Shown in pieces: positions 1 through 5,362 of a stretch of 8,204 bases of DNA (the first letter of the stretch is position 1; each line of letters begins with the position of its first letter). The notes beneath the pieces were generated by a model. It saw only the letters and a list, made by a program, of their open reading frames with translations. It made no database searches and was not told where the DNA came from. The translations under genes and the position numbers were made by a program. Location of the stretch: NCBI GenBank assembly GCA_902768995.1, contig CACXNN010000169.1:1-8204 (forward strand), given 5' to 3'. Origin of the DNA: an uncultured Eubacteriales bacterium. Its GTDB lineage: Bacteria > Bacillota > Clostridia > Christensenellales > CAG-138.

Positions 1-1
1 C

Positions 2-586
2 TTCTCCATCCATCCCCGGCAGAAGGCGGACGCCTTCTCTGTGTATCGGGACGCCCTGAACGCCGGGCGGATCCTGGGCGCCAGCCACTACGTGATGCAT
101 GGGTCCCCCCACCTGGGCGGTACGGCCAAGAACCTGGAGTTCGAACGGATCGTCCCCGTCTTTCGGGAGCTGTTGGACATAGCTGCGGAGTACGGCATCA
201 CCCTGTGCCTCGAGAACGTGAGCTGGTGCTTCTTCCACGCTCCGGCCTTCGGCGCAGAGCTGCGGCGGCGGCTGGGGGATGGGCGGCTGAAGTTCGTGTT
301 GGACATAAAGCAGGCCGTCCGTTCCGGGGAGGACCCCTTCGCCTTCGTGGAGGCGGTGGGGGAGGACCTGGAGAACTGGCACCTTTGCGACTACGCTTTC
401 GACGGGGCCGAGAAGCTGTCCTTAAAGATGCCCGGCAAGGGCCAATGCGATTTCAGGGCCCTGGGGACCGCCATGGTGGAGAAGGGGTATAGGGGCCCCG
501 CCTTCGTGGAGGTGTACAGCGACATGAATACGTCAATTCCGTCCTTTATGACCTTTGATAAATATACTTTGGAAGTGTTGGAATGA
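2..586 (+). CDS. Sugar phosphate isomerase/epimerase-like TIM-barrel protein (5' partial)
   Basis: The reading frame is open from the left edge, so the N-terminus lies outside the window; 194 codons are visible. The sequence fits the xylose isomerase-like / AP endonuclease family 2 barrel (PF01261). Visible motifs at successive strand ends are VMHGS, CLENVSW, FVLDIKQA, NWHLCDY and FVEVYSD, which supply the His, Glu, Asp, His and Glu that bind divalent metal in this fold. LPGKG-like MPGKGQCDF sits between the last two, as is common in these proteins. Family members isomerise or epimerise sugars or sugar phosphates, or act as endonuclease IV; the substrate cannot be read from sequence. A GTG at 41 could be taken as a start, but the upstream codons (FSIHPRQKADAFS) look like continuing family sequence. 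The stop overlaps the ATG of the next small ORF (ATGA at 583-586), so it is probably in one operon with rodA. Confidence 0.85.
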   Translation, partial: FSIHPRQKADAFSVYRDALNAGRILGASHYVMHGSPHLGGTAKNLEFERIVPVFRELLDIAAEYGITLCLENVSWCFFHAPAFGAELRRRLGDGRLKFVLDIKQAVRSGEDPFAFVEAVGEDLENWHLCDYAFDGAEKLSLKMPGKGQCDFRALGTAMVEKGYRGPAFVEVYSDMNTSIPSFMTFDKYTLEVLE

Positions 587-648
587 AGCTTTACGAGAAT
601 GCTGCCTGGCCCGTAGAGGACCCGGCGTACATCCTGTATAATGGCTAA
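583..648 (+). CDS. Possible 21-codon coupling ORF between isomerase gene and rodA
   Basis: This short frame starts at an ATG overlapping the upstream stop (ATGA) and ends at TAA 646-648, eight bases past the first base of the rodA start codon at 641. A Shine-Dalgarno-like GGAAG (571-575) lies seven bases before its ATG. The peptide begins MKLYENAAWPVEDP and has no recognised domain. rodA itself has no Shine-Dalgarno sequence at a usable distance, the nearest GAGG being about 21 bases upstream, so translation of this ORF could deliver ribosomes to rodA. It could also be a chance frame or the remnant of a deleted gene. The role is inference. Confidence 0.3.
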   Translation: MKLYENAAWPVEDPAYILYNG

Positions 649-1810
649 GCCTGGCAAGACCAAGCAAACCAAAGGCGTGGACATCGTCATCATACTGCTG
701 GTGGCGGTGCTGCTCCTTTTTGGCCTTGTCTCCCTGCTTAATGTGCTCTCCGACCCCTTCGACGGCACGGAGGTGGGATTGGAGGGCTTTTTGAGCCGCT
801 TGAATCTTGAATACTTCAACCGGCAGCTGGTCAGCATCCTCATCTCCCTGGTGGTCGCCGTGCCCATCGCCTTTCTCGATTACGACAAGTACAAACCCTT
901 CGTCAAGATGGCCTATCTGGTGATCTGCGTCCTGCTGGCGCTGCTGCTGGTGGTCAAGGTGAATACCCGCGGCATCTTCGGCTGGTATAAGATCGGCACC
1001 TCCCGATCCTTCCAGCCCTCGGAGCTGGGGAAGGTGGTGCTGCTGGTGGCCCTCTCCAAGTTCGTTTCGGAGTGCTACGACCGGCGGGGCCATTTCAACA
1101 ACTTCTGGGACGTGCTGCAGGCGGTGATCATCTTCGCTATACCCTTTGGCCTGGTCATGATGCAGCCGGATTTCGGCACGGCTATGGTTTTCGCCGTGAT
1201 CTTCATCGGCGTTGTGTTCGCCGCTCGGATCAGCTGGCTCTATATCCTGGGGGGCGGCGCGGCGGCGGTGATCAGCCTGCCGCTCATCTATCGGTATCTG
1301 CTGTCCAAGGATCAGAAGGCCCGCATCCGGGTGTTTTTGGACCCCACGCTGGACTTGGAGGGGGACGGCTACAACGTGCTCCGGTCCAAGGAACTGGTGG
1401 GCTCCGGCGGCCTGTTCGGCAAGGGGTATTTCTCCGTGGGCACCCTGTCGCAAAAGAAGTACGTGCCCGAACGGCAGACGGACTTCATCTTTTCCAGCAT
1501 CGCCGAGGGCCTTGGGTTCGTAGGCGCGGCCATCCTGATACTGCTGTTCTTCCTGCTGCTGCTGAAGATACTGCTGGTGGCACGCCGGTCCAAGGACATG
1601 TTCGGCCGGTGCCTCTGCGTGGGCACGGTGGCCATGATGGGCTTTCACGTGTTCGAGAACATCGGCATGAACATGGGCCTCATGCCCGTGACCGGCATCC
1701 CGCTGCCCCTCATCAGCTACGGGGGCAGCAACATCATGGCCACGTTGGTGACCATCGCCATGGTGCTGTCGGTGAACTATCGAGCGTATAATCGGGGGCA
1801 GGTCACATGA
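641..1810 (+). CDS. rodA: RodA/FtsW-family (SEDS) peptidoglycan glycosyltransferase
   Basis: This 389-residue polytopic membrane protein polymerises lipid II into glycan strands and normally works with a class B penicillin-binding protein in cell elongation or division. Signature blocks occur in order: GWYKIG...FQPSELGK (114-131), QPDFGTA (175-181), FLDPTLD...GDGYN (232-245), SGGLFGKG (255-262), VPERQTDFIF (275-284) and TGIPLPLISYGGS (351-363). Asp281 in TDFIF matches the catalytic aspartate known from RodA/FtsW. Length is normal for RodA (about 370-400), and about ten hydrophobic segments follow a short basic N-terminus. The ATG at 641 is the only reasonable start, since the next in-frame Met is residue 90. 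AEG replaces the commoner AEE just after TDFIF, a minor variation. FtsW or SpoVE cannot be fully excluded; RodA is preferred from overall similarity and the absence of a division cluster. The gene overlaps the next one by ATGA. Confidence 0.92.
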   Translation: MAKPGKTKQTKGVDIVIILLVAVLLLFGLVSLLNVLSDPFDGTEVGLEGFLSRLNLEYFNRQLVSILISLVVAVPIAFLDYDKYKPFVKMAYLVICVLLALLLVVKVNTRGIFGWYKIGTSRSFQPSELGKVVLLVALSKFVSECYDRRGHFNNFWDVLQAVIIFAIPFGLVMMQPDFGTAMVFAVIFIGVVFAARISWLYILGGGAAAVISLPLIYRYLLSKDQKARIRVFLDPTLDLEGDGYNVLRSKELVGSGGLFGKGYFSVGTLSQKKYVPERQTDFIFSSIAEGLGFVGAAILILLFFLLLLKILLVARRSKDMFGRCLCVGTVAMMGFHVFENIGMNMGLMPVTGIPLPLISYGGSNIMATLVTIAMVLSVNYRAYNRGQVT

Positions 1811-2643
1811 CGATCCGATTGCTCACCCGGTCGGACTTGTCCCAGACCAGGGCCCTCTGGGAGACCGCTTTCGATGATCCGCCCGCCTTCGTGGATTGGT
1901 TTTTCGAAAACCGATACTTGCCGGCATGGTCCGTCGGTGTTTTTGACGGGAACAAGCTGATCTCGGCCATCCACGGCACCCCCATGGACCTGTCCCTGGG
2001 GGACGGCTCCTTTACGGCCCTCATGACCTCCGGCGTGGCCACGATCCCGGAGGAACGGGGCAGGGGCCATATGTACGACGCCATGCGCTTTTTACAGGGG
2101 GAGGCGGAACGGCGGGGCAATCGCGCCCTGTTCAACCATCCCCAGCGCCAGGGTGCCTATGCCCACCTGGGCTTTCGGCCAAGCACCTTCACGAAGTATT
2201 GGCAGGGGGAGGGAGAATTTCCGCCGGGGGAGATCGTCCCCTTCGACGAGGGGGAGGCCTTCGAGGTCTATGCCGCCATGGCGGACCGCTACACAGGCTT
2301 CGTGCGCCGGGATCGGGACGCGTTCCGCCTGAAGATGGCGGACTACGCCGCGGACGACGCTGGGGCCTTCCTGCTCCGAGAGGCGGGGAAGACCGTGGGC
2401 TACTGCGTCTACTTTGAAAAGGAGGAGGTCTACGGGGAGGAGGTCCTGTCCCTGACGGATTACGGTCCCCTGCTTCACGAACTGCGGCGCATCGCCGGAG
2501 ATCGGCCCGCTTCCGCCAAGCTCCCGCCCGACGCCGACGCCCCGGGGGAGGTGCGCCCCCAAAACGTCATGCTGGCTCCGGAGGAGATCTGGCGGGCCAT
2601 GGAGGCCTCCGGAAAGCCCTGCTTCTGCGTGGATGAATACTGA
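1807..2643 (+). CDS. GNAT family N-acetyltransferase (Eis-like)
   Basis: This 278-residue protein would transfer acetyl from acetyl-CoA to an amine; the acceptor is unknown. The acetyl-CoA binding motif A is clear: SGVATIPEERGRGHMYDAM (75-93), with R84-G-R86-G as the pyrophosphate loop, followed by motif B-like GAYAHLGF (116-123). The N-terminus (IRLLTRSDLSQTRALWETAF) and the second half, which looks like a degenerate second GNAT domain (about 130-270), resemble the Eis/EF_1021 type. It lacks the C-terminal SCP2-like domain of full-length Eis proteins (about 400 residues), but the ending CFCVDEY looks like a natural terminus. The start is set by the 4-base overlap with rodA and a purine-rich GGGGGCAGG at 1794-1802. 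Translational coupling with rodA is likely. Any functional link to cell-wall synthesis is speculative. Confidence 0.85.
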   Translation: MTIRLLTRSDLSQTRALWETAFDDPPAFVDWFFENRYLPAWSVGVFDGNKLISAIHGTPMDLSLGDGSFTALMTSGVATIPEERGRGHMYDAMRFLQGEAERRGNRALFNHPQRQGAYAHLGFRPSTFTKYWQGEGEFPPGEIVPFDEGEAFEVYAAMADRYTGFVRRDRDAFRLKMADYAADDAGAFLLREAGKTVGYCVYFEKEEVYGEEVLSLTDYGPLLHELRRIAGDRPASAKLPPDADAPGEVRPQNVMLAPEEIWRAMEASGKPCFCVDEY

Positions 2644-2651
2644 TGAAAAAA

Positions 2652-2679
2652 GGGATTTGACCTGCGCTGCGGCGCAGGC
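2652..2679. repeat. 28-nt hairpin repeat, copy 1
   Basis: This copy begins GGGATTTGACCTGCGC and contains a perfect 7-bp stem (CCTGCGC 2661-2667 with GCGCAGG 2672-2678) and a 4-nt loop. It differs from copy 2 at one position. Read on the minus strand, hairpin then TCAAATCCC resembles the variable arm plus 3' half of the T-arm of a class II tRNA, the orientation of the tRNA genes downstream. It lies just after the GNAT stop codon. Function is unknown. Confidence 0.75.
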
Positions 2680-2712
2680 AACGGCCCCAAATGCTTGCAG
2701 GTGAGCCGGGAT

Positions 2713-2740
2713 GGGATTTGACCTGCGCGGCGGCGCAGGC
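2713..2740. repeat. 28-nt hairpin repeat, copy 2
   Basis: Same orientation as copy 1, with start points 61 nt apart and 27 of 28 bases identical. The stem is CCTGCGC 2722-2728 with GCGCAGG 2733-2739. The sequences between and after the two copies are unrelated, so this is not a simple tandem duplication of a longer unit. The rest of 2644-2816 shows no gene. Confidence 0.75.
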
Positions 2741-2790
2741 CATGGGCACGGCTCTGGATCGCCACTGGCAATCCATTCACTACCGAACCC

Positions 2791-2803
2791 GTTCAAATCC
2801 CAC
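2791..2803 (+). repeat. Inverted copy of a tRNA T-arm fragment
   Basis: GTTCAAATCCCAC here is the exact reverse complement of 2863-2875, part of the T-arm of the downstream tRNA-Ser. The following GTTTCCTC also loosely resembles that tRNA's TTTCTCC acceptor 3' strand. The two copies flank the terminator palindrome. It looks like a displaced tRNA 3'-end fragment, but a 13-base match is short. Confidence 0.5.
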
Positions 2804-2816
2804 GTTTCCTCATAAT

Positions 2817-2852
2817 AAGAAATAAAGAGGGCAAATGCCCTCTTTATTTCTT
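2817..2852 (-). terminator. Rho-independent terminator of the tRNA-Ser unit
   Basis: A perfect 17-bp inverted repeat, AAGAAATAAAGAGGGCA (2817-2833) with its complement at 2836-2852, has an AA/AAAT loop. On the minus strand it begins at the last base of the encoded CCA end of tRNA-Ser and carries a U-rich 3' arm (CUCUUUAUUUCUU). Because the palindrome is symmetric it could also stop + strand transcripts from the rodA-GNAT operon. Confidence 0.85.
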
Positions 2853-2944
2853 GGCGGAGAAAGTGGGATTTGAACCCACGCACCGGTTATCCCAGTCTAC
2901 TCCCTTAGCAGGGGAGCCCCTTATAGCCACTTGGGTATTTCTCC
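2852..2944 (-). tRNA. tRNA-Ser (anticodon GCT)
   Basis: A complete class II tRNA reads on the minus strand from 2944. The acceptor stem GGAGAAA (2944-2938) pairs with TTTCTCC (2862-2856). The D-arm is CCC..GGG, the anticodon stem CTCCC/GGGAG has loop CTGCTAA, the long variable arm is ACTGG/CCGGT, and the T-arm GTGGG/CCCAC has loop TTCAAAT. The discriminator is G and CCA is encoded at 2854-2852. The anticodon GCT is at 2909-2907 and reads AGC/AGU serine codons. It is second in a unit driven from the promoter at 3048-3076. Confidence 0.96.
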
Positions 2945-2949
2945 ATATA

Positions 2950-3012
2950 TGGCGGAGATGGTAGGATTCGAACCCACGGGCACTTGCCCTTAGACCACTC
3001 GGACACATCTCC
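2950..3012 (-). pseudogene. tRNA-Ser-like gene lacking the anticodon arm
   Basis: On the minus strand from 3012 there is a fully paired acceptor stem GGAGATG/CATCTCC and a D-arm beginning TCCGAGTGGTCTAAGG. The T-arm is GTGGG/CCTAC with a canonical TTCGAAT loop; G discriminator and encoded CCA follow. Between D-arm and T-arm only GGGCAAGTGCCC remains, which can fold as a short variable-arm-like hairpin. No 5-bp anticodon stem with 7-nt loop exists. The RNA body is 60 nt without CCA, against about 90 for tRNA-Ser, so about 30 nt are missing. Family logic says it was a tRNA-Ser, because of its acceptor sequence and remnant variable arm, but the original anticodon is unknown. It cannot decode. 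It is the first gene after a near-consensus promoter. Confidence 0.8.
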
Positions 3013-3047
3013 GTGTTTTCGATGCCCCCCGCTTCCGTTCGAAGGGA

Positions 3048-3076
3048 AGTATACCAAAGAGGTTATCAAATGTCAA
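3048..3076 (-). promoter_or_regulatory. Promoter of the tRNA-Ser unit
   Basis: On the minus strand, TTGACA (3076-3071) and TATACT (3053-3048) are separated by exactly 17 bases, a near-consensus sigma-A promoter. Transcription should begin near 3041, about 29 bases before the truncated tRNA. The strength fits a stable-RNA gene. Confidence 0.85.
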
Positions 3077-3111
3077 TGCTTTTCCATGAACGAAATAATG
3101 GCCTAAAACCC

Positions 3112-3139
3112 TTGACTTTATTTCTTTTCGTGCTATGAT
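3112..3139 (+). promoter_or_regulatory. Promoter of the antiporter gene
   Basis: TTGACT (3112-3117) and TATGAT (3134-3139) are separated by 16 bases. They lie divergent to the tRNA promoter and 35 bases before the antiporter ATG. The predicted start site near 3146 gives a short leader with AGGAGG at 3161-3166. Confidence 0.75.
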
Positions 3140-3174
3140 ACACCCTTGTTCGATCTGAACAGGAGGTTTTTTGC

Positions 3175-3768
3175 ATGGAAAAGATGCTCGCGGCGGCGTT
3201 GGCTCTGCTCATCGGGCTGCTGATGACCCGCGTGTTCAAGATGTTCCGGCTTCATCTGCCGGACGTGACGGCGTTTTTGATCGCCGGCCTCATCATCGGG
3301 CCCCATTGCCTGGGGAGACTTGGCATAGAGGGCGTGGGCTTTACGTCGGCGGCGGAGGTGGAGAACCTGTCGGTGATCAGCAACACCGCATTGGGCTTCA
3401 TCGCTTTTTCCATCGGCAACGAGTTTTTGCTCTCTCAGCTCAAAGCCATCGGCAAACAGGCCGTGATCGTAGGCATCTTTCAGGCGCTGGCCGCCACCTT
3501 GCTTGTGGACGTGTCCCTCATCGGCCTGCACTTTCTGATGCCCGACAAGCTGTCCATCGAGGCTACCATCGTCCTGGGCGCCATCGCCACGGCCACCGCC
3601 CCGGCGGCCACGCTGATGGTGGTGCGCCAGTATAAGGCCAAGGGAAAATTGACGGATATCTTGCTGCCTGTGGTCGCTCTGGACGACGCCGTGGGTCTTG
3701 CTGTGTTCGCAGTATCATTTGGTATCGCCAACTCTCTCGCATCATCGTGGAACCCCTCGTCCAGATAG
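3175..3768 (+). CDS. Cation:proton antiporter, N-terminal part of a frameshifted gene
   Basis: This is the first reading frame of a Na+/H+ exchanger-family (PF00999, CPA-type) membrane protein that would exchange H+ for Na+ or K+. The ATG at 3175 follows AGGAGG (3161-3166) by eight bases. Helices begin at once (about 4-20, 32-45, 70-90, 95-120, 130-150, 160-188). Key motifs are ATATAPAAT (138-146) and LDDAVG (169-174), whose paired acidic residues form the ion-binding site in CPA2 proteins. Family-like sequence stops after FGIANSLA (about residue 189); the last eight residues (SSWNPSSR) are out-of-frame. The rest of the antiporter continues in another frame from about 3741. Restoring one protein needs an insertion of 3n+1 bases. 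By memory of relatives about nine residues are also missing at the joint, so a deletion near 28 nt is more likely than a single-base error. As it stands it is probably non-functional. Confidence 0.85.
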   Translation: MEKMLAAALALLIGLLMTRVFKMFRLHLPDVTAFLIAGLIIGPHCLGRLGIEGVGFTSAAEVENLSVISNTALGFIAFSIGNEFLLSQLKAIGKQAVIVGIFQALAATLLVDVSLIGLHFLMPDKLSIEATIVLGAIATATAPAATLMVVRQYKAKGKLTDILLPVVALDDAVGLAVFAVSFGIANSLASSWNPSSR

Positions 3769-4547
3769 CAGCTTCCCTGGTGCTGGGCTCGATCCTGGGC
3801 TGGGTGCTGACCATGCTGGAGCGCACCTTCTTCTCCAACTCCAACCGCCTCTCCTTGACCATCGCCTTCGTGGTGCTGACGGTGGCCCTGTCTATGATCT
3901 CCTTCGAGATCGGCGGGGTCAGGATCTCCTTTTCGACCCTCCTGGTGTGCATGATGCTGGGGACGGTGTTCTGCAACATCTGCCCCCTGTCCCATGATCT
4001 GATGGAGCGGGCCGACAAGTGGACCGTGCCCCTGTTCGCCCTGTTCTTCGTGTTGAGCGGCGCGGAGTTGGAGCTGGACGTGCTGAAGGACGGGGCCGTG
4101 ATCCTGGTGGGCGTGGTCTATATCATGATGCGGTCCGTGGGCAAGTACGTAGGCGCCTACCTCAGCTGTTCTGCCACCAAATGCGATCCCGTGGTGAAGA
4201 AGTATCTGGGCATCACGCTGCTGCCCCAGGCAGGCGTGGCCCTCGGCATGTGCGTGACGGCGGCAAAGCTGGGCAGCGCCGACGGGGTGCTCATCAAGAA
4301 CATCATCCTCTTCAGCGTCCTCATCTATGAGCTCTTTGGACCGCTGCTCACCAAGTGGGCTCTGACCAAGTCCGGCGACATCCAGCCCTCCGCCGTCGAC
4401 GTGCAGGACCGACGCATGAGCAAGTTCCAGGAGGCCCTGGCCCAGAACACGGTTTCCAAGGCCAGCATGAATCAGGCCCACCGAAACATGAACTGGCGCA
4501 AAAGGAAGGCGGAACGGATGCGGAAGCGCCACGAAAAGCACAGATGA
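3747..4547 (+). CDS. Cation:proton antiporter, C-terminal part of a frameshifted gene
   Basis: This frame continues the antiporter of 3175-3768 and overlaps its out-of-frame tail. The GTG at 3747 is nominal; recognisable sequence (IIVEPLVQIAASLVLGS) begins near 3741 and there is no convincing ribosome binding site. It holds the second bundle of helices, including a LERTFF loop, FEIGGVRISFSTLLVCMMLGT, PLFALFFVLSGAELEL (the usual re-entrant F-F-x-x-x-G segment) and LPQAGVALGMCV, followed by a charged cytoplasmic tail very rich in Lys and Arg (ending KRHEKHR). No separate protein of this kind is known to me, so it should be treated as the second half of one broken gene. The two parts together make roughly 455 residues. 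No slippery heptamer is visible at the joint. A terminator shared with sfsA follows directly. Confidence 0.85.
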   Translation: MEPLVQIAASLVLGSILGWVLTMLERTFFSNSNRLSLTIAFVVLTVALSMISFEIGGVRISFSTLLVCMMLGTVFCNICPLSHDLMERADKWTVPLFALFFVLSGAELELDVLKDGAVILVGVVYIMMRSVGKYVGAYLSCSATKCDPVVKKYLGITLLPQAGVALGMCVTAAKLGSADGVLIKNIILFSVLIYELFGPLLTKWALTKSGDIQPSAVDVQDRRMSKFQEALAQNTVSKASMNQAHRNMNWRKRKAERMRKRHEKHR

Positions 4548-4551
4548 ACGA

Positions 4552-4582
4552 AAGGCCCGTCGCCGGATCGGTGACGGGTCTT
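4552..4582. terminator. Bidirectional terminator between antiporter and sfsA
   Basis: AAGGCCCGTCGCC (4552-4564) pairs with GGTGACGGGTCTT (4570-4582) across a 5-nt loop, giving 13 bp with two G-U pairs. It is followed by TCTCCTAT on the + strand and by TTCGTT on the minus strand. It sits between the convergent stops at 4547 and 4586 and serves both genes. Confidence 0.7.
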
Positions 4583-4585
4583 CTC

Positions 4586-5263
4586 CTATACGAATCGTAC
4601 GGGCACGGGGTTTCTGGCGGTCACGCTGTCCGGCGTCACCAGGCAGTCCACCGCGTGGACGCCGACCCCGGCAGCATGGGCCGTGAGCAGCGCATCCGCG
4701 AAGGCGGGGTCGGTCCTTCGATTGGCCTCCAGGGATAGGACGTCCTGCATCTGGATGACGAACAGCACGTAGGCGTCCGTACCGCTTTGCTGCAGCTTCG
4801 TCAGTTCACGCAGGTGCTTGGCACCGCGCTCCGTGGGGGCGTCGGGGAAATAGGTCCGATCCGCCTGTTCCAGCGTCACGCCCTTTACCTCTAGATAGAA
4901 GGGGCGGCCGCCCTTGACGCCATAGAAATCAAACCGGGAATCGCCCCAGGTGACCTCCTGCCGGAACGAGGTGAGGTCCGGGAACAGCCGGGGGAGATAC
5001 TCGGCGGCGATGGCGTTGGGGGATTGGCTGTCCATGTTGACGAGCCGTTCCCCCTTATAGACGGAAATGAGGTCGTAGGCCGTCTTGCGCAGGGGGTTGG
5101 CGCCCCGGCTCAGGACGACCCTGGCCCCAGGCACCAAAAGCTCCCGGCAGCGGCCCGTGTTCTTCACGTGGCAGACCACCTCATCCCCGTCCAACAGGAC
5201 GTGGGCGATGAACCGATTGGGGCGCTCTATGAAGATGGCTTTGCGAATGCTGTCGTACCTCAT
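4586..5263 (-). CDS. sfsA: SfsA family DNA/RNA nuclease-like protein (sugar fermentation stimulation protein homologue)
   Basis: This 225-residue protein is intact at the usual family length (about 230). Characteristic blocks are FIERPNRF (11-18), HVKNTGR (32-38), ELLVPGARV (41-49), SRFDF (109-113), YLEVKGVTL (123-131), FPDAPTERGAKHL (139-151) and VTPDS (209-213). The Asp of SRFDF with the EVK of LEVKG forms the PD-(D/E)XK-like centre of this fold. E. coli SfsA was described as a DNA-binding factor affecting maltose genes; its true role is unsettled. The ATG at 5263-5261 is chosen because the family N-terminus begins there. The frame is open further upstream, to about 5569, but that stretch overlaps the opposite gene and is not SfsA-like. 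No Shine-Dalgarno sequence precedes it and the predicted transcript starts at or next to the ATG, so it may be leaderless. Confidence 0.92.
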   Translation of the reverse strand: MRYDSIRKAIFIERPNRFIAHVLLDGDEVVCHVKNTGRCRELLVPGARVVLSRGANPLRKTAYDLISVYKGERLVNMDSQSPNAIAAEYLPRLFPDLTSFRQEVTWGDSRFDFYGVKGGRPFYLEVKGVTLEQADRTYFPDAPTERGAKHLRELTKLQQSGTDAYVLFVIQMQDVLSLEANRRTDPAFADALLTAHAAGVGVHAVDCLVTPDSVTARNPVPVRFV

Positions 5264-5269
5264 GAGCAG

Positions 5270-5298
5270 AGTATAGCTTTCTTTCGGCAAAATTGCAA
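5270..5298 (-). promoter_or_regulatory. sfsA promoter
   Basis: On the minus strand, TTGCAA (5298-5293) and TATACT (5275-5270) have 17-base spacing. The expected start is about seven bases after the -10 box, which is the A of the sfsA ATG at 5263. It is back to back with the promoter at 5306-5334. Confidence 0.65.
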
Positions 5299-5305
5299 CG
5301 CGGTC

Positions 5306-5334
5306 TTGAAAGATGGGGGAAAGGGGAGTAGAAT
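5306..5334 (+). promoter_or_regulatory. Promoter of the GDPD locus
   Basis: TTGAAA (5306-5311) and TAGAAT (5329-5334) are 17 bases apart, with a predicted start near 5341. GGAG at 5349-5352 is ten bases before the ATG at 5363. Only seven bases separate the -35 boxes of the two divergent promoters, so binding at one may interfere with the other. Confidence 0.7.
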
Positions 5335-5362
5335 CGAGAAAAAAGATCGGAGATAGAAGCAT

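Noticed and set aside
637..642. TATAAT as a -10 box just before rodA
   Set aside because: No -35 element is found 16-18 bases upstream, and it overlaps the rodA start codon inside a tightly overlapping operon.
533..1648. 371-codon minus-strand frame opposite rodA
   Set aside because: Composition is His/Gln/Glu-rich with no domain; it is a shadow of rodA's codon bias.
2652..2740. CRISPR array
   Set aside because: Only two copies with one 33-base gap, each copy a strong hairpin related to tRNA-like sequence, and no cas genes.
3717..3768. Programmed ribosomal frameshift joining the antiporter halves
   Set aside because: No slippery X-XXY-YYZ heptamer or stimulatory signal is visible, and family residues seem to be missing at the joint.
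3480..4541. 353-codon minus-strand frame opposite the antiporter
   Set aside because: His/Gln/Gly-rich shadow of a recognised membrane protein; no promoter or ribosome binding site seen.
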